From Rhodobacteraceae bacterium KLH11 (lineage in GTDB: Bacteria; Pseudomonadota; Alphaproteobacteria; Rhodobacterales; Rhodobacteraceae): a DNA stretch of 51,371 nt. Below the pieces are notes generated by a model, which was given only the letters and a program-made list of their open reading frames with translations, did not search any database and was not told where the DNA came from. The stretch's first letter is position 1; the number at the start of each line of letters is the position of its first letter. The stretch covers positions 47,366 to 98,736 of the forward strand of contig DS999531.1 of assembly GCA_000158135.1 (NCBI GenBank), in the 5' to 3' direction. This document shows positions 16,332 through 25,755 of this stretch, piece by piece. Both the position numbers and the translations under genes were made by a program.

Positions 16332-17246
16332 ATGACCCAGGATCGTCCCGTTTTCGGCATCATTCTGATGCTTGGCTTCTGCGTGCTCGCCCCTTTGGGG
16401 GATGGCATGGCCAAACTGCTGGGTGAAACCACCGCGTTGGGCCTGCTGGTTCTGGTCCGGTTTCTGGTGCAGGCGATCATCCTCGTACCGCTGATTGCAC
16501 TCACGGGGAGGTCATGGCGCATGCCCCCCCGCGTTCTGCGCCTGACCCTGATCCGCACTGTGCTGCATATCATTGGCATTGCCGCGATGTTCACAGCGCT
16601 TCAATTCCTGCCGCTTGCCGACACCATCGCCATCGCCTTTGTGATGCCTTTCATCATGCTGTTGCTCGGCAAATACGTGCTGGGCGAACAGGTCGGTCCC
16701 CGCCGCCTGATCGCCTGTGTCGTCGGCTTTCTCGGCACCCTGCTGGTCATCCAGCCCAGCTTTGCTCAAGTCGGCGCACCGGCCCTGCTGCCCCTGATCG
16801 TTGCGGTGGTGTTTGCCCTGTTCATGCTGGTCACCCGGCAGATCGCCAAGGACACCGATCCGGTCTCGCTGCAAGCGGTATCAGGGACCATGGCAACCGT
16901 ATTTCTGTTGCCCATCATCTTGCTGGGCTCTCAAACCGACCTGCCCGCACTGTCTTTGAGGATGCCGCCACCCGGGGCGCTCTGGCTGCTGCTGGGGATC
17001 GGCGTATTGGGCACAGTGGCCCATCTGCTGATGACATGGTCGCTGCGCTATGCGCCGTCGGCCACGCTGGCCCCGATGCAATATCTTGAAATCCCGGTCG
17101 CCACGTTCTTCGGCTGGCTGATCTTTCACGACCTGCCCAACGGGTTGGCGGCCCTTGGCATTGCCATCACCATCGCCGCCGGGCTTTATATCATTCTGCA
17201 TGAACGGGCCAGCGCCCGGTCTGGCCCGACACAAACGCCTGCATGA
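16332..17246 (+). CDS. EamA/DMT-family transporter
   Basis: The 304-residue inner-membrane protein has about ten hydrophobic segments in two EamA repeats, including ALQFLPLADTIAIAFVMPF and APSATLAPMQYLEIPVATFFGWLIF, typical of DMT exporters. It begins 158 bases after sdaA and runs head-on into thiN, overlapping its 3' end by 56 bases. The substrate is unknown. Confidence 0.85.
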   Translation: MTQDRPVFGIILMLGFCVLAPLGDGMAKLLGETTALGLLVLVRFLVQAIILVPLIALTGRSWRMPPRVLRLTLIRTVLHIIGIAAMFTALQFLPLADTIAIAFVMPFIMLLLGKYVLGEQVGPRRLIACVVGFLGTLLVIQPSFAQVGAPALLPLIVAVVFALFMLVTRQIAKDTDPVSLQAVSGTMATVFLLPIILLGSQTDLPALSLRMPPPGALWLLLGIGVLGTVAHLLMTWSLRYAPSATLAPMQYLEIPVATFFGWLIFHDLPNGLAALGIAITIAAGLYIILHERASARSGPTQTPA

Positions 17247-17898
17247 CCTGATCCAGCGCCGCGCGCGGAACGATTGCCAGCAGCCCCGGCCCATCGACTT
17301 CAAGCGTGACCTGCCCCAGCGCGCGGTTCGAGGTCCCCACTCGCCCGTCCGGCGTCAGCACCAGATCATCAATTGGCCATTCCAGGCCGATACTGCGCCC
17401 GGTCACCCGCCGCAGCGGGAACAAAGACACCGTATCACCCGCTGACAACGCCAGCCGGATCCGGGGCGGGGCGTGAAACACGATCTCATGCGCGCCCAGC
17501 AACAGGCAGGGCCGGTCCTGCAGGCGCACCAGCGTGTTGAACGCCGCCAATTGATGATCCACCCGCGCGCCCAGAAAACCCGCGCCCAGAACCACCGGCG
17601 CACAGATACTGCGCAACGCCTTGTCGAAATCGGTGCTGTCCTGCTCGGTGATCTGAAACAACCGATCCTCGGGGATTTGCGCCCGATAATGTGCCGGAAG
17701 TGAGTCGAAATCGCCAAAAACCGCATCCGGAACGTGCCCCGAATCAATCAGGGCAGCCGCGCCACCATCCGCCGCAACAGCGGTTTTGACGCGATTCAGC
17801 ACCAGCTTTATATCGTCTGAGTGGATTTCACCGCCACCAAACAGGCCGATTGGCGCGTCAGACTGAACAATTGCTCCAATTTTCACAAGATTGACCAT
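17191..17898 (-). CDS. thiN: Thiamine pyrophosphokinase
   Basis: The 235-residue protein transfers pyrophosphate from ATP to thiamine to make thiamine diphosphate. Family motifs are ADGGAAALIDSG, FGDFDSL and the EQDSTDFDKAL block that binds ATP and metal, plus a C-terminal beta-rich thiamine-binding domain. The ATG at 17898 (MVNLVKIGAIV) is preferred over a start 30 bases upstream. The last 18 codons overlap the end of the convergent DMT gene. Confidence 0.88.
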   Translation of the reverse strand: MVNLVKIGAIVQSDAPIGLFGGGEIHSDDIKLVLNRVKTAVAADGGAAALIDSGHVPDAVFGDFDSLPAHYRAQIPEDRLFQITEQDSTDFDKALRSICAPVVLGAGFLGARVDHQLAAFNTLVRLQDRPCLLLGAHEIVFHAPPRIRLALSAGDTVSLFPLRRVTGRSIGLEWPIDDLVLTPDGRVGTSNRALGQVTLEVDGPGLLAIVPRAALDQVMQAFVSGQTGRWPVHAE

Positions 17899-18020
17899 AT
17901 CTTCTAGTTTTGGACATAATGAGACCACAAAATGATAGCCTCATAGCTACAGTTTTGAGTCGTTGGCCCAGTTCGACCTCTGGCAAGACGATTTGGTAGT
18001 TTGTAGAGGACGTGCGTCTG

Positions 18021-19751
18021 ATGGTACAGAACAACAAGGTACTCACCGTTTCATACGGGACCTTCTCATGCACTTTGGAAGGCTTCGACAATTCGTTTGA
18101 AACGATGAAAGCCATTGCCGAGTATTTCCGGGATCTGGCGGCGGAAGACCGCTATTTCGGGTCTGAGCCCCCTCAGCCCGACGCCGAAATGCTGACCCGC
18201 ATTGCCCAGCGCGATATGGCGCACAAGGTTGAAGCCAGCCAGAGCGATACCGGCCTGCTGCTCAGAGCCACCGAAACCAGCGCTGCCGCAGCACCGACCC
18301 CCGCTGCCCTGGCCCCCGCACCGGTTGCCGAGCCTGTTCAGGATGTTGTTCCCCCCGCACCATCCGCTCCGGAAGCCACTCCCGTAGCCGAAGCCGCCCC
18401 CGAGGCCGATAGCATTGCCGCCAAGCTGCAGCGCATCCGCGCCGTCGTCTCGCATTCTGAGGACGCACCGGCACCCTACGCAGAAGACGAAGACAACAGC
18501 TATCTTCAGCCCGCAAAACCGCAATATGATGCGATCTCGGCTGCTTTCGAAGCTGGCGCTCTGGACCCGACCGATCTGGAACAGCCCGTCCAGGACCCCA
18601 CCCCCCCGACGATGCCCGCACCCGAACAGCCCTCAGCAGAACCGGACCTGATGGACACCGGTTCAGAGCAGCCCGCCGAAGCAGATGAACTGCCCACGCC
18701 GGACGCAGAAGAGCCCGTGGCCCGCGAGGATACCACTGTCGAAGCCGATGAAGAGGCCGCCCCCGACACGGATCAGGAGGTTGACCTGACCGCTCTGGTC
18801 GCCACTCAGGACGAAATGGAAACACCCGCCGAGGCAGAGGCGCCGGAAGAGGTTAGCGCCGAAGTCACTGACAAGGATGTGCTGTTCTCAGATCTCGACG
18901 ACATCTCTGACGCCGAAGATGAAGGCCCTGCCAACATCCTCAGCGATGCGGACAGCGACGAAAGCGCTGACACACTGTCCGACATGACACAGGGTGTTAT
19001 CACTGCTGAGGAAGAGGCCCTGCTGCTGGATGAGATCACTTTGGTCGAATCCGAACTGGCGGCGAACATGGCTGCAGAAACGCCCGACCTCTCTGGCGCG
19101 GACGAGGATGTTTCGCGCCTGATGGACTCAGCGAATGCGCGCCTCGATGACCCGGCCTCGGCCGATCAGCGCGAGACCTATTCGCATCTGCGCACCGCCG
19201 TCGCCGCCACCGAGGCAGAGCGCGAGAAAAACGGCGACGCCCTCCAATCTGCCGAGGATGACTATCGCGGCGACCTCGCATCGGTGGTCAACCCGCGCCG
19301 CCCCGAGGTGCAGGTGACCAGCGAACGCCCCAGCGCCAATATCGCGGCACCGCTGAAGCTGGTCGAAGCGCAGCGCGTCGATACGGAAAACGCCGATACC
19401 GGGCCAATCTCACCACGCCGTGTGACCTCGGCTGGTGAGGCACCTGCCGACGAAGATGAGGGCGGCTTTGCCACCTTCGCGCAGGAACAGGGCGCGCAAT
19501 CGCTGCCCGACCTGCTGGAAGCCGCTGCAGCTTACCTGTCCTTTATCGAAGGTCAGGAACAATTCTCGCGGCCGCAATTGATGAACAAGGTCCGGTCTCT
19601 GAAACAGGACGCGTTCAACCGCGAAGAAAGCCTGCGTTCATTCGGCCAGCTGCTGCGTGACGGCAAGATCGAAAAGGCCGGAGGCGGCCGGTTCGCCGCT
19701 TCAACCCAGATCGGGTTCCGCCCCGATGACGACGAACGCGCCGCAGGCTGA
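18021..19751 (+). CDS. Long acidic protein of unknown function, Rhodobacterales type
   Basis: The 576-residue protein has a conserved-looking N-terminus (about 1-70: KVLTVSYGTFSCTLEGFDNS then FETMKAIAEYFRDLAAEDRY) and a compact C-terminal domain (about 490-565: LPDLLEAAAAYLSFIEGQEQ, PQLMNKVRSL, LRSFGQLLRDGKIEK) that could be helical and winged-helix-like. Between them lie about 400 residues rich in Glu, Asp, Ala and Pro, probably disordered. There is no signal peptide or membrane segment, so it is probably cytoplasmic. The ATG at 18021 is 10 bases after AGAGGA; a GTG nine bases earlier is too close to that site. It is divergent from thiN. The function is not known to me. Confidence 0.8.
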   Translation: MVQNNKVLTVSYGTFSCTLEGFDNSFETMKAIAEYFRDLAAEDRYFGSEPPQPDAEMLTRIAQRDMAHKVEASQSDTGLLLRATETSAAAAPTPAALAPAPVAEPVQDVVPPAPSAPEATPVAEAAPEADSIAAKLQRIRAVVSHSEDAPAPYAEDEDNSYLQPAKPQYDAISAAFEAGALDPTDLEQPVQDPTPPTMPAPEQPSAEPDLMDTGSEQPAEADELPTPDAEEPVAREDTTVEADEEAAPDTDQEVDLTALVATQDEMETPAEAEAPEEVSAEVTDKDVLFSDLDDISDAEDEGPANILSDADSDESADTLSDMTQGVITAEEEALLLDEITLVESELAANMAAETPDLSGADEDVSRLMDSANARLDDPASADQRETYSHLRTAVAATEAEREKNGDALQSAEDDYRGDLASVVNPRRPEVQVTSERPSANIAAPLKLVEAQRVDTENADTGPISPRRVTSAGEAPADEDEGGFATFAQEQGAQSLPDLLEAAAAYLSFIEGQEQFSRPQLMNKVRSLKQDAFNREESLRSFGQLLRDGKIEKAGGGRFAASTQIGFRPDDDERAAG

Positions 19752-19784
19752 TATCCAATAATAAAATACCCCCTCGACCATCTT

Positions 19785-19811
19785 CAGGGCCGAAGAGCTT
19801 CTTCGGCCCTG
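19785..19811 (+). terminator. Hairpin, possible bidirectional terminator
   Basis: A 12-base stem (CAGGGCCGAAGA at 19785-19796 with TCTTCGGCCCTG at 19800-19811) lies 34 bases after the acidic protein gene, which converges with the DUF2842 gene. The tail is CTTCT rather than a long U run, so termination efficiency is uncertain. Confidence 0.5.
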
Positions 19812-19961
19812 CTTCTATGCACAGGTTGGGCATCCCCCACAGAGCATGGCTCAGAATTCAAGCGTGCCCCCGGCAAAGCCCGATCAGAGGCCAGAATCCC
19901 ACGTTTACGACCCTGTTTGGACACACCCACCACATCGCAGGTGCACGGGCAACCGCAGAGG

Positions 19962-20204
19962 TCAGTTTGGATCTTGATCCGGGTCTTCTTTGCCAACGCC
20001 GCGGAAGACAAATTTGAATGGCACGGCCCACAGGATGCCCAACACAATGTAGACCAGCAATTCCAGCCAGACCGGGGGGCGATCCAGCCAGTTCAGAACG
20101 GTCACGACCGCAATGATATAAAGCGGCAGCCCTACCAGCAGCAGCACCAGCGACCAGCGCCGCCGCGCTTTGTAACTGAGGCCGGGCTCGTCTTCTCTGC
20201 GCAT
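19962..20204 (-). CDS. DUF2842 small membrane protein
   Basis: The 80-residue protein starts [20 protein letters not shown] and has two hydrophobic helices (about 18-38 and 48-68), matching the alphaproteobacterial DUF2842 family. Its ATG shares one base with the purA stop (TGATG), so it is co-translated with PurA. Function unknown. Confidence 0.85.
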   Translation of the reverse strand: MRREDEPGLSYKARRRWSLVLLLVGLPLYIIAVVTVLNWLDRPPVWLELLVYIVLGILWAVPFKFVFRGVGKEDPDQDPN

Positions 20205-21499
20205 CAGTCGGCAAACGGGTCGGTTACCAGAATGGTATCCTCCCGCTCCGGGCTGGTCGACAACAGGGCGACGGGGCATTCGATCAATTCTTCGACCCGA
20301 CGCACATATTTGATCGCGTTGGCGGGCAGATCCGCCCAGCTGCGCGCGCCTTCGGTGGATTCGCTCCAGCCCGGCATCTCTTCATAGATCGGAATACACC
20401 GCGCCTGCTGATCAGCAGCTGTGGGCAGGTAATCCAGACGCGTGCCATCCAGTTCATAACCGACGCAGATTTTCAACGTTTCGAACCCGTCCAGCACATC
20501 CAGCTTGGTCAGCGAAATCCCGTTCACCCCGCTGGTAACGCAGGTCTGACGCACCAGACAGGCATCAAACCAACCACAGCGACGCTTGCGCCCTGTCGTG
20601 GTGCCGAACTCGTGCCCACGTTCGCCCAAACGCTGACCATCCGCATCTTGCAGCTCGGTCGGGAATGGGCCCTCGCCCACACGGGTTGTATAAGCTTTCA
20701 CGATCCCCAGCACGAAATCGATCGAACCCGGCCCGATCCCAACCCCGGTCGAGGCCTGCCCGGCGATCACATTCGACGACGTCACAAACGGATAGGTCCC
20801 GAAATCAATATCCAGCAACGCGCCCTGGGCGCCTTCAAACAGGATTCGCTTGCCTGCCTTGCGCTTCTCACTCAACACTTTCCATACAGGCGCCGCGAAG
20901 GGCAGGATCTGCGGCGCGATCTCTTTCAGCTGCGCAATCAGCGCGTCCCGGTCAATCGCTTCGATACCCAGACCTTTGCGAAGCGGATCATGATGCTGCA
21001 ACGCCCGGTCGACGCGCGCCTCAAGCGTCGCCTCATCCGCCAGATCAGCCACGCGTACCGAGCGGCGACCAACCTTGTCTTCATACGCAGGCCCAATTCC
21101 GCGACCGGTGGTTCCGATCTTTGTTCCTGCACTTGCGGCTTCTTCCCGCGCACGGTCCAACTCGCCATGGATCGGCAGAATCAGCGGCGTATTCTCAGCG
21201 ATCATCAGCGTATCAGGCGTAATCTCAACGCCCTGACCCCGGATCGAGGCGATCTCGTTTATCAGATGCCATGGATCCAGAACAACACCATTGCCAATTA
21301 CACTCAGCTTTCCACCCCGCACCACGCCCGAAGGCAGCGCGTTCAGCTTGTAAACCTCACCGTCAATCACCAGCGTATGACCCGCATTGTGCCCCCCCTG
21401 AAAGCGCGCGATCACATCCGCCCGCTCACTCAGCCAGTCGACAATCTTGCCTTTTCCTTCGTCGCCCCACTGGGCGCCGACAACAACCACATTGGCCAT
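20204..21499 (-). CDS. purA: Adenylosuccinate synthetase
   Basis: The 431-residue purine enzyme joins IMP and aspartate with GTP. Features are the N-terminal [11 protein letters not shown] phosphate loop with catalytic Asp and GHNAGHT, then the switch region [33 protein letters not shown] and the C-terminal GTRLDYLP. Length is typical. The ATG is preceded by AAAAGGACC. The DUF2842 gene follows with a one-base overlap. Confidence 0.97.
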   Translation of the reverse strand: MANVVVVGAQWGDEGKGKIVDWLSERADVIARFQGGHNAGHTLVIDGEVYKLNALPSGVVRGGKLSVIGNGVVLDPWHLINEIASIRGQGVEITPDTLMIAENTPLILPIHGELDRAREEAASAGTKIGTTGRGIGPAYEDKVGRRSVRVADLADEATLEARVDRALQHHDPLRKGLGIEAIDRDALIAQLKEIAPQILPFAAPVWKVLSEKRKAGKRILFEGAQGALLDIDFGTYPFVTSSNVIAGQASTGVGIGPGSIDFVLGIVKAYTTRVGEGPFPTELQDADGQRLGERGHEFGTTTGRKRRCGWFDACLVRQTCVTSGVNGISLTKLDVLDGFETLKICVGYELDGTRLDYLPTAADQQARCIPIYEEMPGWSESTEGARSWADLPANAIKYVRRVEELIECPVALLSTSPEREDTILVTDPFAD

Positions 21500-21605
21500 A
21501 TCAGGTCCTTTTGCGCTGAATATTCAAACCCGGCTCGTATAACGAGGCACAGAAGGCAGGGAAACCGGTAATTCGCCGCAGATGCAAATCGCGCATGCGC
21601 GCGAT

Positions 21606-21690
21606 GCCTCCGGCGGGGATATTTACGGCCAGATGAAGAACGGATCCCCTGCTTCATCTGGCTCTAAATATCCCGGGGGAGTCGCGGCTT
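21606..21690. repeat. REP-like inverted repeat
   Basis: GGGGATATTTACGGCCAGAT (from 21615) and its near-complement, ending TCTGGCTCTAAATATCCC (to 21674), form a long imperfect stem. The arms are continued by GATGAAG and CTTCATC around a short spacer. It resembles the dispersed palindromes common between Rhodobacterales genes; a related half is near 48900. It fills the gap between purA and the nitrile hydratase operon. Confidence 0.65.
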
Positions 21691-21717
21691 GCCGCGGCGG
21701 GGGCAGAGCCCCCTTAC

Positions 21718-22053
21718 CTAGCTGTCTCGCAAATGCACCGGTTGCCCGTGGGGCGTGGTCAGATACGCCTCTTCCCAGGCCTGATGCAATCCGCGCACGT
21801 CATCTGGCAGAGCTGTGCCCTGTTCGGCCAGCAAGGCTTCAAGTGTTTCCAGCCAGGCGTGAAAATAGTCATCGCCCCCGTCCAGCGCGTGATCCAGCCC
21901 GTTACGTTTGAGCGTCGCGGAAAAACGCGCCGCCCAATCGGGCCAATCGAACCGCCCGGCCTCGTTCAGGGCAACGGTCACCGCAAAGATCTGTGCATGC
22001 CAGGGCTCGGCGAAAACCGGTTCCGGGGCCATATGGGCGATGCAATCGCTCAT
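21718..22053 (-). CDS. Nitrile hydratase accessory (activator) protein
   Basis: The 111-residue protein resembles the N-terminal part of the beta subunit (PVFAEPWHAQIFAVTVALNE), the hallmark of the small P14K-type activators that help load cobalt into the alpha subunit. The ATG at 22053 overlaps the beta-subunit stop by four bases (ATGA). It is the last gene of the alpha-beta-activator operon. Confidence 0.85.
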   Translation of the reverse strand: MSDCIAHMAPEPVFAEPWHAQIFAVTVALNEAGRFDWPDWAARFSATLKRNGLDHALDGGDDYFHAWLETLEALLAEQGTALPDDVRGLHQAWEEAYLTTPHGQPVHLRDS

Positions 22054-22727
22054 GCTGGTTCCAGATAGCTTTGCCACAGATCCATCACCACTTCATCATC
22101 GGGATGTTCCGGGCTGGCCCAGAGTTCTGACGCCGGAAAAGCCACCGCATAGATCGGTTCGGGCGCTTCGCCCAGATCATGGGCGTTGGAATCAGGCAGC
22201 ACATGTGCGCCGTGCAGGCGCAGGATGCGCCCTTTTGCTCCGGCGGCATAGATCGGCAGGCGCGTATGCCCCCCCTCCACAAGACGGTTGCTGGTGGGGC
22301 GGGATGTGACCACCATCTGTCCAACCGCGAACCGCGCCGCAATATTCGAGGGGCGATCAGCGGGCCCGCCCTTGGCCAGAGCACCAGAGACAGCCTCGGC
22401 CTTCAGCTTTCGGTCGGCCAGCGGATGCGGGCTGTCTTCGCCCGCGCCCCGCAGATCATCCAGGCTCAGAACACCGCGCTCGACCAGCAGATCGGTCAAA
22501 CCTGCGAGCCATTTTTCGTAGTAGGAAAACCGCATGTAATCCTTGGGCGACAGCCGCTCGCGGGCGTGGCGCGAGATATCCAGGTTCCATTGCCCCAGAA
22601 ACCCTGCTGCCAGGGTCACCGCCAGCGCGCGCGCGTGCCAGTCTTCGGCGAAAACCGGAGCATCCTCGGGCTCCGGGTTTACAGGGCCATCCCCGAAGCG
22701 CCCGCCCATATCGTGGACACGGGTCAT
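22050..22727 (-). CDS. nthB: Nitrile hydratase beta subunit
   Basis: The 225-residue subunit begins MTRVHDMGG, the conserved beta-subunit N-terminus, followed by [13 protein letters not shown]. Its C-terminal SH3-like domain holds [25 protein letters not shown] and the terminal [11 protein letters not shown] block. With the alpha subunit it hydrates nitriles to amides in the cytoplasm. It overlaps the alpha-subunit stop by four bases and the activator gene by four bases. Confidence 0.93.
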   Translation of the reverse strand: MTRVHDMGGRFGDGPVNPEPEDAPVFAEDWHARALAVTLAAGFLGQWNLDISRHARERLSPKDYMRFSYYEKWLAGLTDLLVERGVLSLDDLRGAGEDSPHPLADRKLKAEAVSGALAKGGPADRPSNIAARFAVGQMVVTSRPTSNRLVEGGHTRLPIYAAGAKGRILRLHGAHVLPDSNAHDLGEAPEPIYAVAFPASELWASPEHPDDEVVMDLWQSYLEPA

Positions 22728-23338
22728 GCGGGCACCTTGGGCAGGCCGGTTCCGATCATACTGTCGCGGGTGACCAGCGCAGCCAGTTCATCCTCGGTCA
22801 GCCCCTCTGTGCCTTCCGGACGCATGGGCAGGATGAGATAGCGAATCTCGGCTGTGGAATCCCAGACGCGGACCGAGGTCCCCTCAGCCAAGGTCACCCC
22901 GAACTCGGCCAGCACTTTGCGAGGCTCGCGCACAGCCCGCGCGCGATAGGCGTCTGATTTGTACCAGCCGGGCGGGATACCCAGCAGCGGCCAAGGGTAG
23001 CAGCTGCACAAGGTGCAGACGACCATATTGTGTTGCGCGGGCGTATTCTCGACCACCACGATATGTTCGCCCTGACGGCCATAATAGCCCAGCCCGGCAA
23101 CAACCGGCGTGGCATCTTCAAGCAGGGCGGCCCTGAATTCGGGATCGCTCCATGCTTTGGCGACAACGCGTGCGCCGTTCTGAGGGCCGATCCTGTTCTG
23201 ATAGGTGTCGATGATTTCATCCAGCGCCGCCGGATCGATCAACCCCTTGCGGGTCAGAATCGTCTCCAGCGCTTTGACACGCAATGCGGGTTCGGGTGGT
23301 AACAGGGCGTGCGGGTGGTCGTGATCGTCATGTGGCAT
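22724..23338 (-). CDS. nthA: Nitrile hydratase alpha subunit, cobalt type
   Basis: The 204-residue catalytic subunit has the metal-binding claw VCTLCSC (Cys108, Cys111, Cys113), in which the middle cysteines are oxidised and ligate the metal. Thr after the first Cys is the cobalt-enzyme signature; iron enzymes have Ser. The His-rich N-terminus ([10 protein letters not shown]) could bind metal. It is first in the three-gene operon, reading away from secG. Confidence 0.93.
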   Translation of the reverse strand: MPHDDHDHPHALLPPEPALRVKALETILTRKGLIDPAALDEIIDTYQNRIGPQNGARVVAKAWSDPEFRAALLEDATPVVAGLGYYGRQGEHIVVVENTPAQHNMVVCTLCSCYPWPLLGIPPGWYKSDAYRARAVREPRKVLAEFGVTLAEGTSVRVWDSTAEIRYLILPMRPEGTEGLTEDELAALVTRDSMIGTGLPKVPA

Positions 23339-23488
23339 GGCCCGCAGCCTGCGCGAGGCCCCCGCCCCTGTCCAGCCCCTTTACCGTGATGTGAACGATC
23401 ACTGATCCTGATACCAACTCCTGACTTGCCCCCGCTGGCAAACTTGCATAAGTACCACGCGATACACGCCACGCTGTACAGGACCACC

Positions 23489-23857
23489 ATGGAAAACGTT
23501 GTTCTCATCATTCACCTTCTTCTGGCCCTGGGCCTGATTGCCGTTGTTCTGATGCAGCGCTCGGAAGGTGGTGGCCTCGGCATGGGTGGCGGAGGCGGCG
23601 GTGCCATGACCGGCCGCGCAGCCGCAACTGCACTGGGCAAGCTGACGTGGATTCTGGCCGCCTGCTTTATCGTCACCTCGATGACACTGACCATTCTGGC
23701 CGCCCAGAAATCTTCGGGCAGCTCGGTGATTGACCGGCTGGGCGTTCCTGCCCCGGCATCGGCCGAGGAAAGCACACCGGCGGTTCCATCCGCAGAAGAT
23801 CTGCTGCCACCATCACAGGGTGACAACGCTCCGTTGATCCCGCAGGCTGCCGACTAA
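23489..23857 (+). CDS. secG: Preprotein translocase subunit SecG
   Basis: The 122-residue inner-membrane protein has two helices (about 3-22 and 49-70) linked by the conserved VLMQRSEGGGLGMGGG segment, and an extended Pro/Ala-rich C-terminal tail. It associates with SecYE during export. The ATG at 23489 gives the family N-terminus MENVVLIIHLLLALG; earlier in-frame starts overlap the promoter region. Confidence 0.95.
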   Translation: MENVVLIIHLLLALGLIAVVLMQRSEGGGLGMGGGGGGAMTGRAAATALGKLTWILAACFIVTSMTLTILAAQKSSGSSVIDRLGVPAPASAEESTPAVPSAEDLLPPSQGDNAPLIPQAAD

Positions 23858-23880
23858 GCCACAAAACCTAGAAACCTGAC

Positions 23881-23911
23881 AGAGAACTGCAACAGCATCT
23901 TGCGGTTCTCT
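23881..23911 (+). terminator. Hairpin after secG
   Basis: AGAGAACTGCAA (23881-23892) pairs with TTGCGGTTCTCT (23900-23911) with one G-T wobble, 23 bases past the secG stop. The following sequence is not U-rich, so it may only slow transcription before pyrG. Confidence 0.4.
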
Positions 23912-24017
23912 TGCGCTGCACGCGCGAATCCTTTATATGTGAAGTCCCGTGATGCAGCGGTTTTTTCGAACCGCCGGGCAGCTGATTTTGACGTCTCACG
24001 GGGAGCAGCCGAAAAAC

Positions 24018-25661
24018 ATGGCGCGATTTATATTCATCACTGGTGGTGTGGTTTCGTCCTTGGGCAAAGGACTGGCTTCAGCGGCTTTGGGCGCGCTGCT
24101 GCAGGCCCGGGGATATTCGGTACGGCTGCGCAAGCTCGACCCTTATCTGAACGTTGATCCCGGCACGATGTCACCCTTTGAACATGGCGAGGTGTTCGTC
24201 ACCGATGACGGGGCCGAGACCGATCTGGATCTTGGCCATTATGAGCGTTTCACCGGTGTGGCCGCGCGCAAGACCGACTCGGTCAGCTCGGGCCGGATCT
24301 ATTCCAACGTGCTGGAGAAAGAGCGGCGCGGGGATTATCTGGGAAAAACCATTCAGGTGATCCCGCACGTCACCAACGAGATCAAGGATTTCATCGCCAT
24401 TGGCGAGGATGAGGTGGATTTCATGCTGTGTGAGATCGGCGGCACCGTGGGCGACATCGAAGGCCTGCCCTTTTTCGAGGCCATCCGCCAGTTCAGCCAG
24501 GACAAGCCGCGCGGTCAGTGTATGTTCATGCACCTGACATTGCTGCCTTACATCAAGGCCTCGGGTGAGCTGAAAACCAAGCCGACCCAGCATTCGGTGA
24601 AAGAGCTGCGCTCGATCGGTCTGGCCCCCGACATTCTGGTCTGCCGTTCGGAAGGGCCGATTCCCACCAAGGAACGTGAGAAACTGGCCCTGTTCTGCAA
24701 TGTTCGCCCCGACAGCGTGATTGCGGCGCAGGACCTTTCCACCATCTACGACGCCCCGCTGGCCTATCACCGCGAAGGGTTGGATCAGGCGGTTCTGGAC
24801 GCGTTCCAGATCAGCCCCGCGCCGAAGCCCGATCTGGCGAAATGGGAAGACGTCAGCGACCGTATCCACAACGCCGAGGGCGAAGTGAAGGTCGCCATCG
24901 TGGGCAAATACACCCAGCTGGAAGACGCCTATAAGTCGATCGCCGAGGCGCTGACCCATGGCGGCATGGCCAACCGGGTCAAGGTCAAGGTCGAGTGGGT
25001 GGACGCGGAAATTTTCGACAATGAAGATGTTGCACCTCATCTGGAAGGCTTCCACGCCATCCTTGTGCCCGGTGGTTTCGGCGAGCGCGGCACCGAGGGC
25101 AAGATCAAGGCGGCGCAATATGCGCGCGAACACAAGGTACCCTATCTGGGCATCTGTCTGGGTATGCAGATGGCCGTCATCGAAGCGGCACGCAACGTCG
25201 CTGGCATTTCCGAGGCCGGGTCTGAGGAATTCGACCACGAAGCCGGGAAAAAACGTTTTGAGCCGGTGGTTTATCACCTGAAAGAATGGGTGCAGGGCAA
25301 CCACAAGGTTGAACGCAAACTGGGCGACGATAAAGGCGGCACCATGCGGCTGGGCGCCTATGATGCCGCCCTTGCGGACGGGTCGAAAGTGGCCGAGGTC
25401 TATGGCGGCACCCGGATCGAGGAACGTCACCGTCACCGCTATGAGGTGGATGTCAAGTACCGCGACCAGCTTGAGCAAGCGGGCCTGAACTTCTCGGGCA
25501 TGTCCCCTGATGGCCGCCTGCCCGAGATTGTTGAATGGTCGGATCATCCGTGGTTCATCGGCGTTCAGTACCATCCGGAACTGAAGTCGAAGCCCTTCGA
25601 TCCGCATCCCCTGTTCCGCGATTTTGTGCGCGCCGCGAAAGACACCTCGCGTCTGGTCTAA
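24018..25661 (+). CDS. pyrG: CTP synthase
   Basis: The 547-residue enzyme makes CTP from UTP, ATP and glutamine. The N-terminal synthetase domain begins [19 protein letters not shown] (P-loop) and contains [20 protein letters not shown]. The C-terminal class I glutamine amidotransferase domain has the nucleophile in LGICLGMQ and the His/Glu pair in QYHPEL. The ATG at 24018 is chosen over an in-frame ATG 69 bases upstream because homologues begin here. The secG-pyrG order is typical of Rhodobacterales. Confidence 0.97.
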   Translation: MARFIFITGGVVSSLGKGLASAALGALLQARGYSVRLRKLDPYLNVDPGTMSPFEHGEVFVTDDGAETDLDLGHYERFTGVAARKTDSVSSGRIYSNVLEKERRGDYLGKTIQVIPHVTNEIKDFIAIGEDEVDFMLCEIGGTVGDIEGLPFFEAIRQFSQDKPRGQCMFMHLTLLPYIKASGELKTKPTQHSVKELRSIGLAPDILVCRSEGPIPTKEREKLALFCNVRPDSVIAAQDLSTIYDAPLAYHREGLDQAVLDAFQISPAPKPDLAKWEDVSDRIHNAEGEVKVAIVGKYTQLEDAYKSIAEALTHGGMANRVKVKVEWVDAEIFDNEDVAPHLEGFHAILVPGGFGERGTEGKIKAAQYAREHKVPYLGICLGMQMAVIEAARNVAGISEAGSEEFDHEAGKKRFEPVVYHLKEWVQGNHKVERKLGDDKGGTMRLGAYDAALADGSKVAEVYGGTRIEERHRHRYEVDVKYRDQLEQAGLNFSGMSPDGRLPEIVEWSDHPWFIGVQYHPELKSKPFDPHPLFRDFVRAAKDTSRLV

Positions 25662-25676
25662 TTCACCGCAAAGTGA

Positions 25677-25710
25677 GGGGCGTTTCGGATTTTTCTGTTC
25701 GAAACACCCC
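25677..25710 (+). terminator. Hairpin after pyrG
   Basis: GGGGCGTTTCG (25677-25687) and CGAAACACCCC (25700-25710) pair with a single C-A mismatch, 15 bases after the pyrG stop. The loop holds the T-run; the tail does not. Confidence 0.4.
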
Positions 25711-25755
25711 GCGACAGGTTTAACTGTCCGTAAATCACGAGACAGGAGACCGGTC

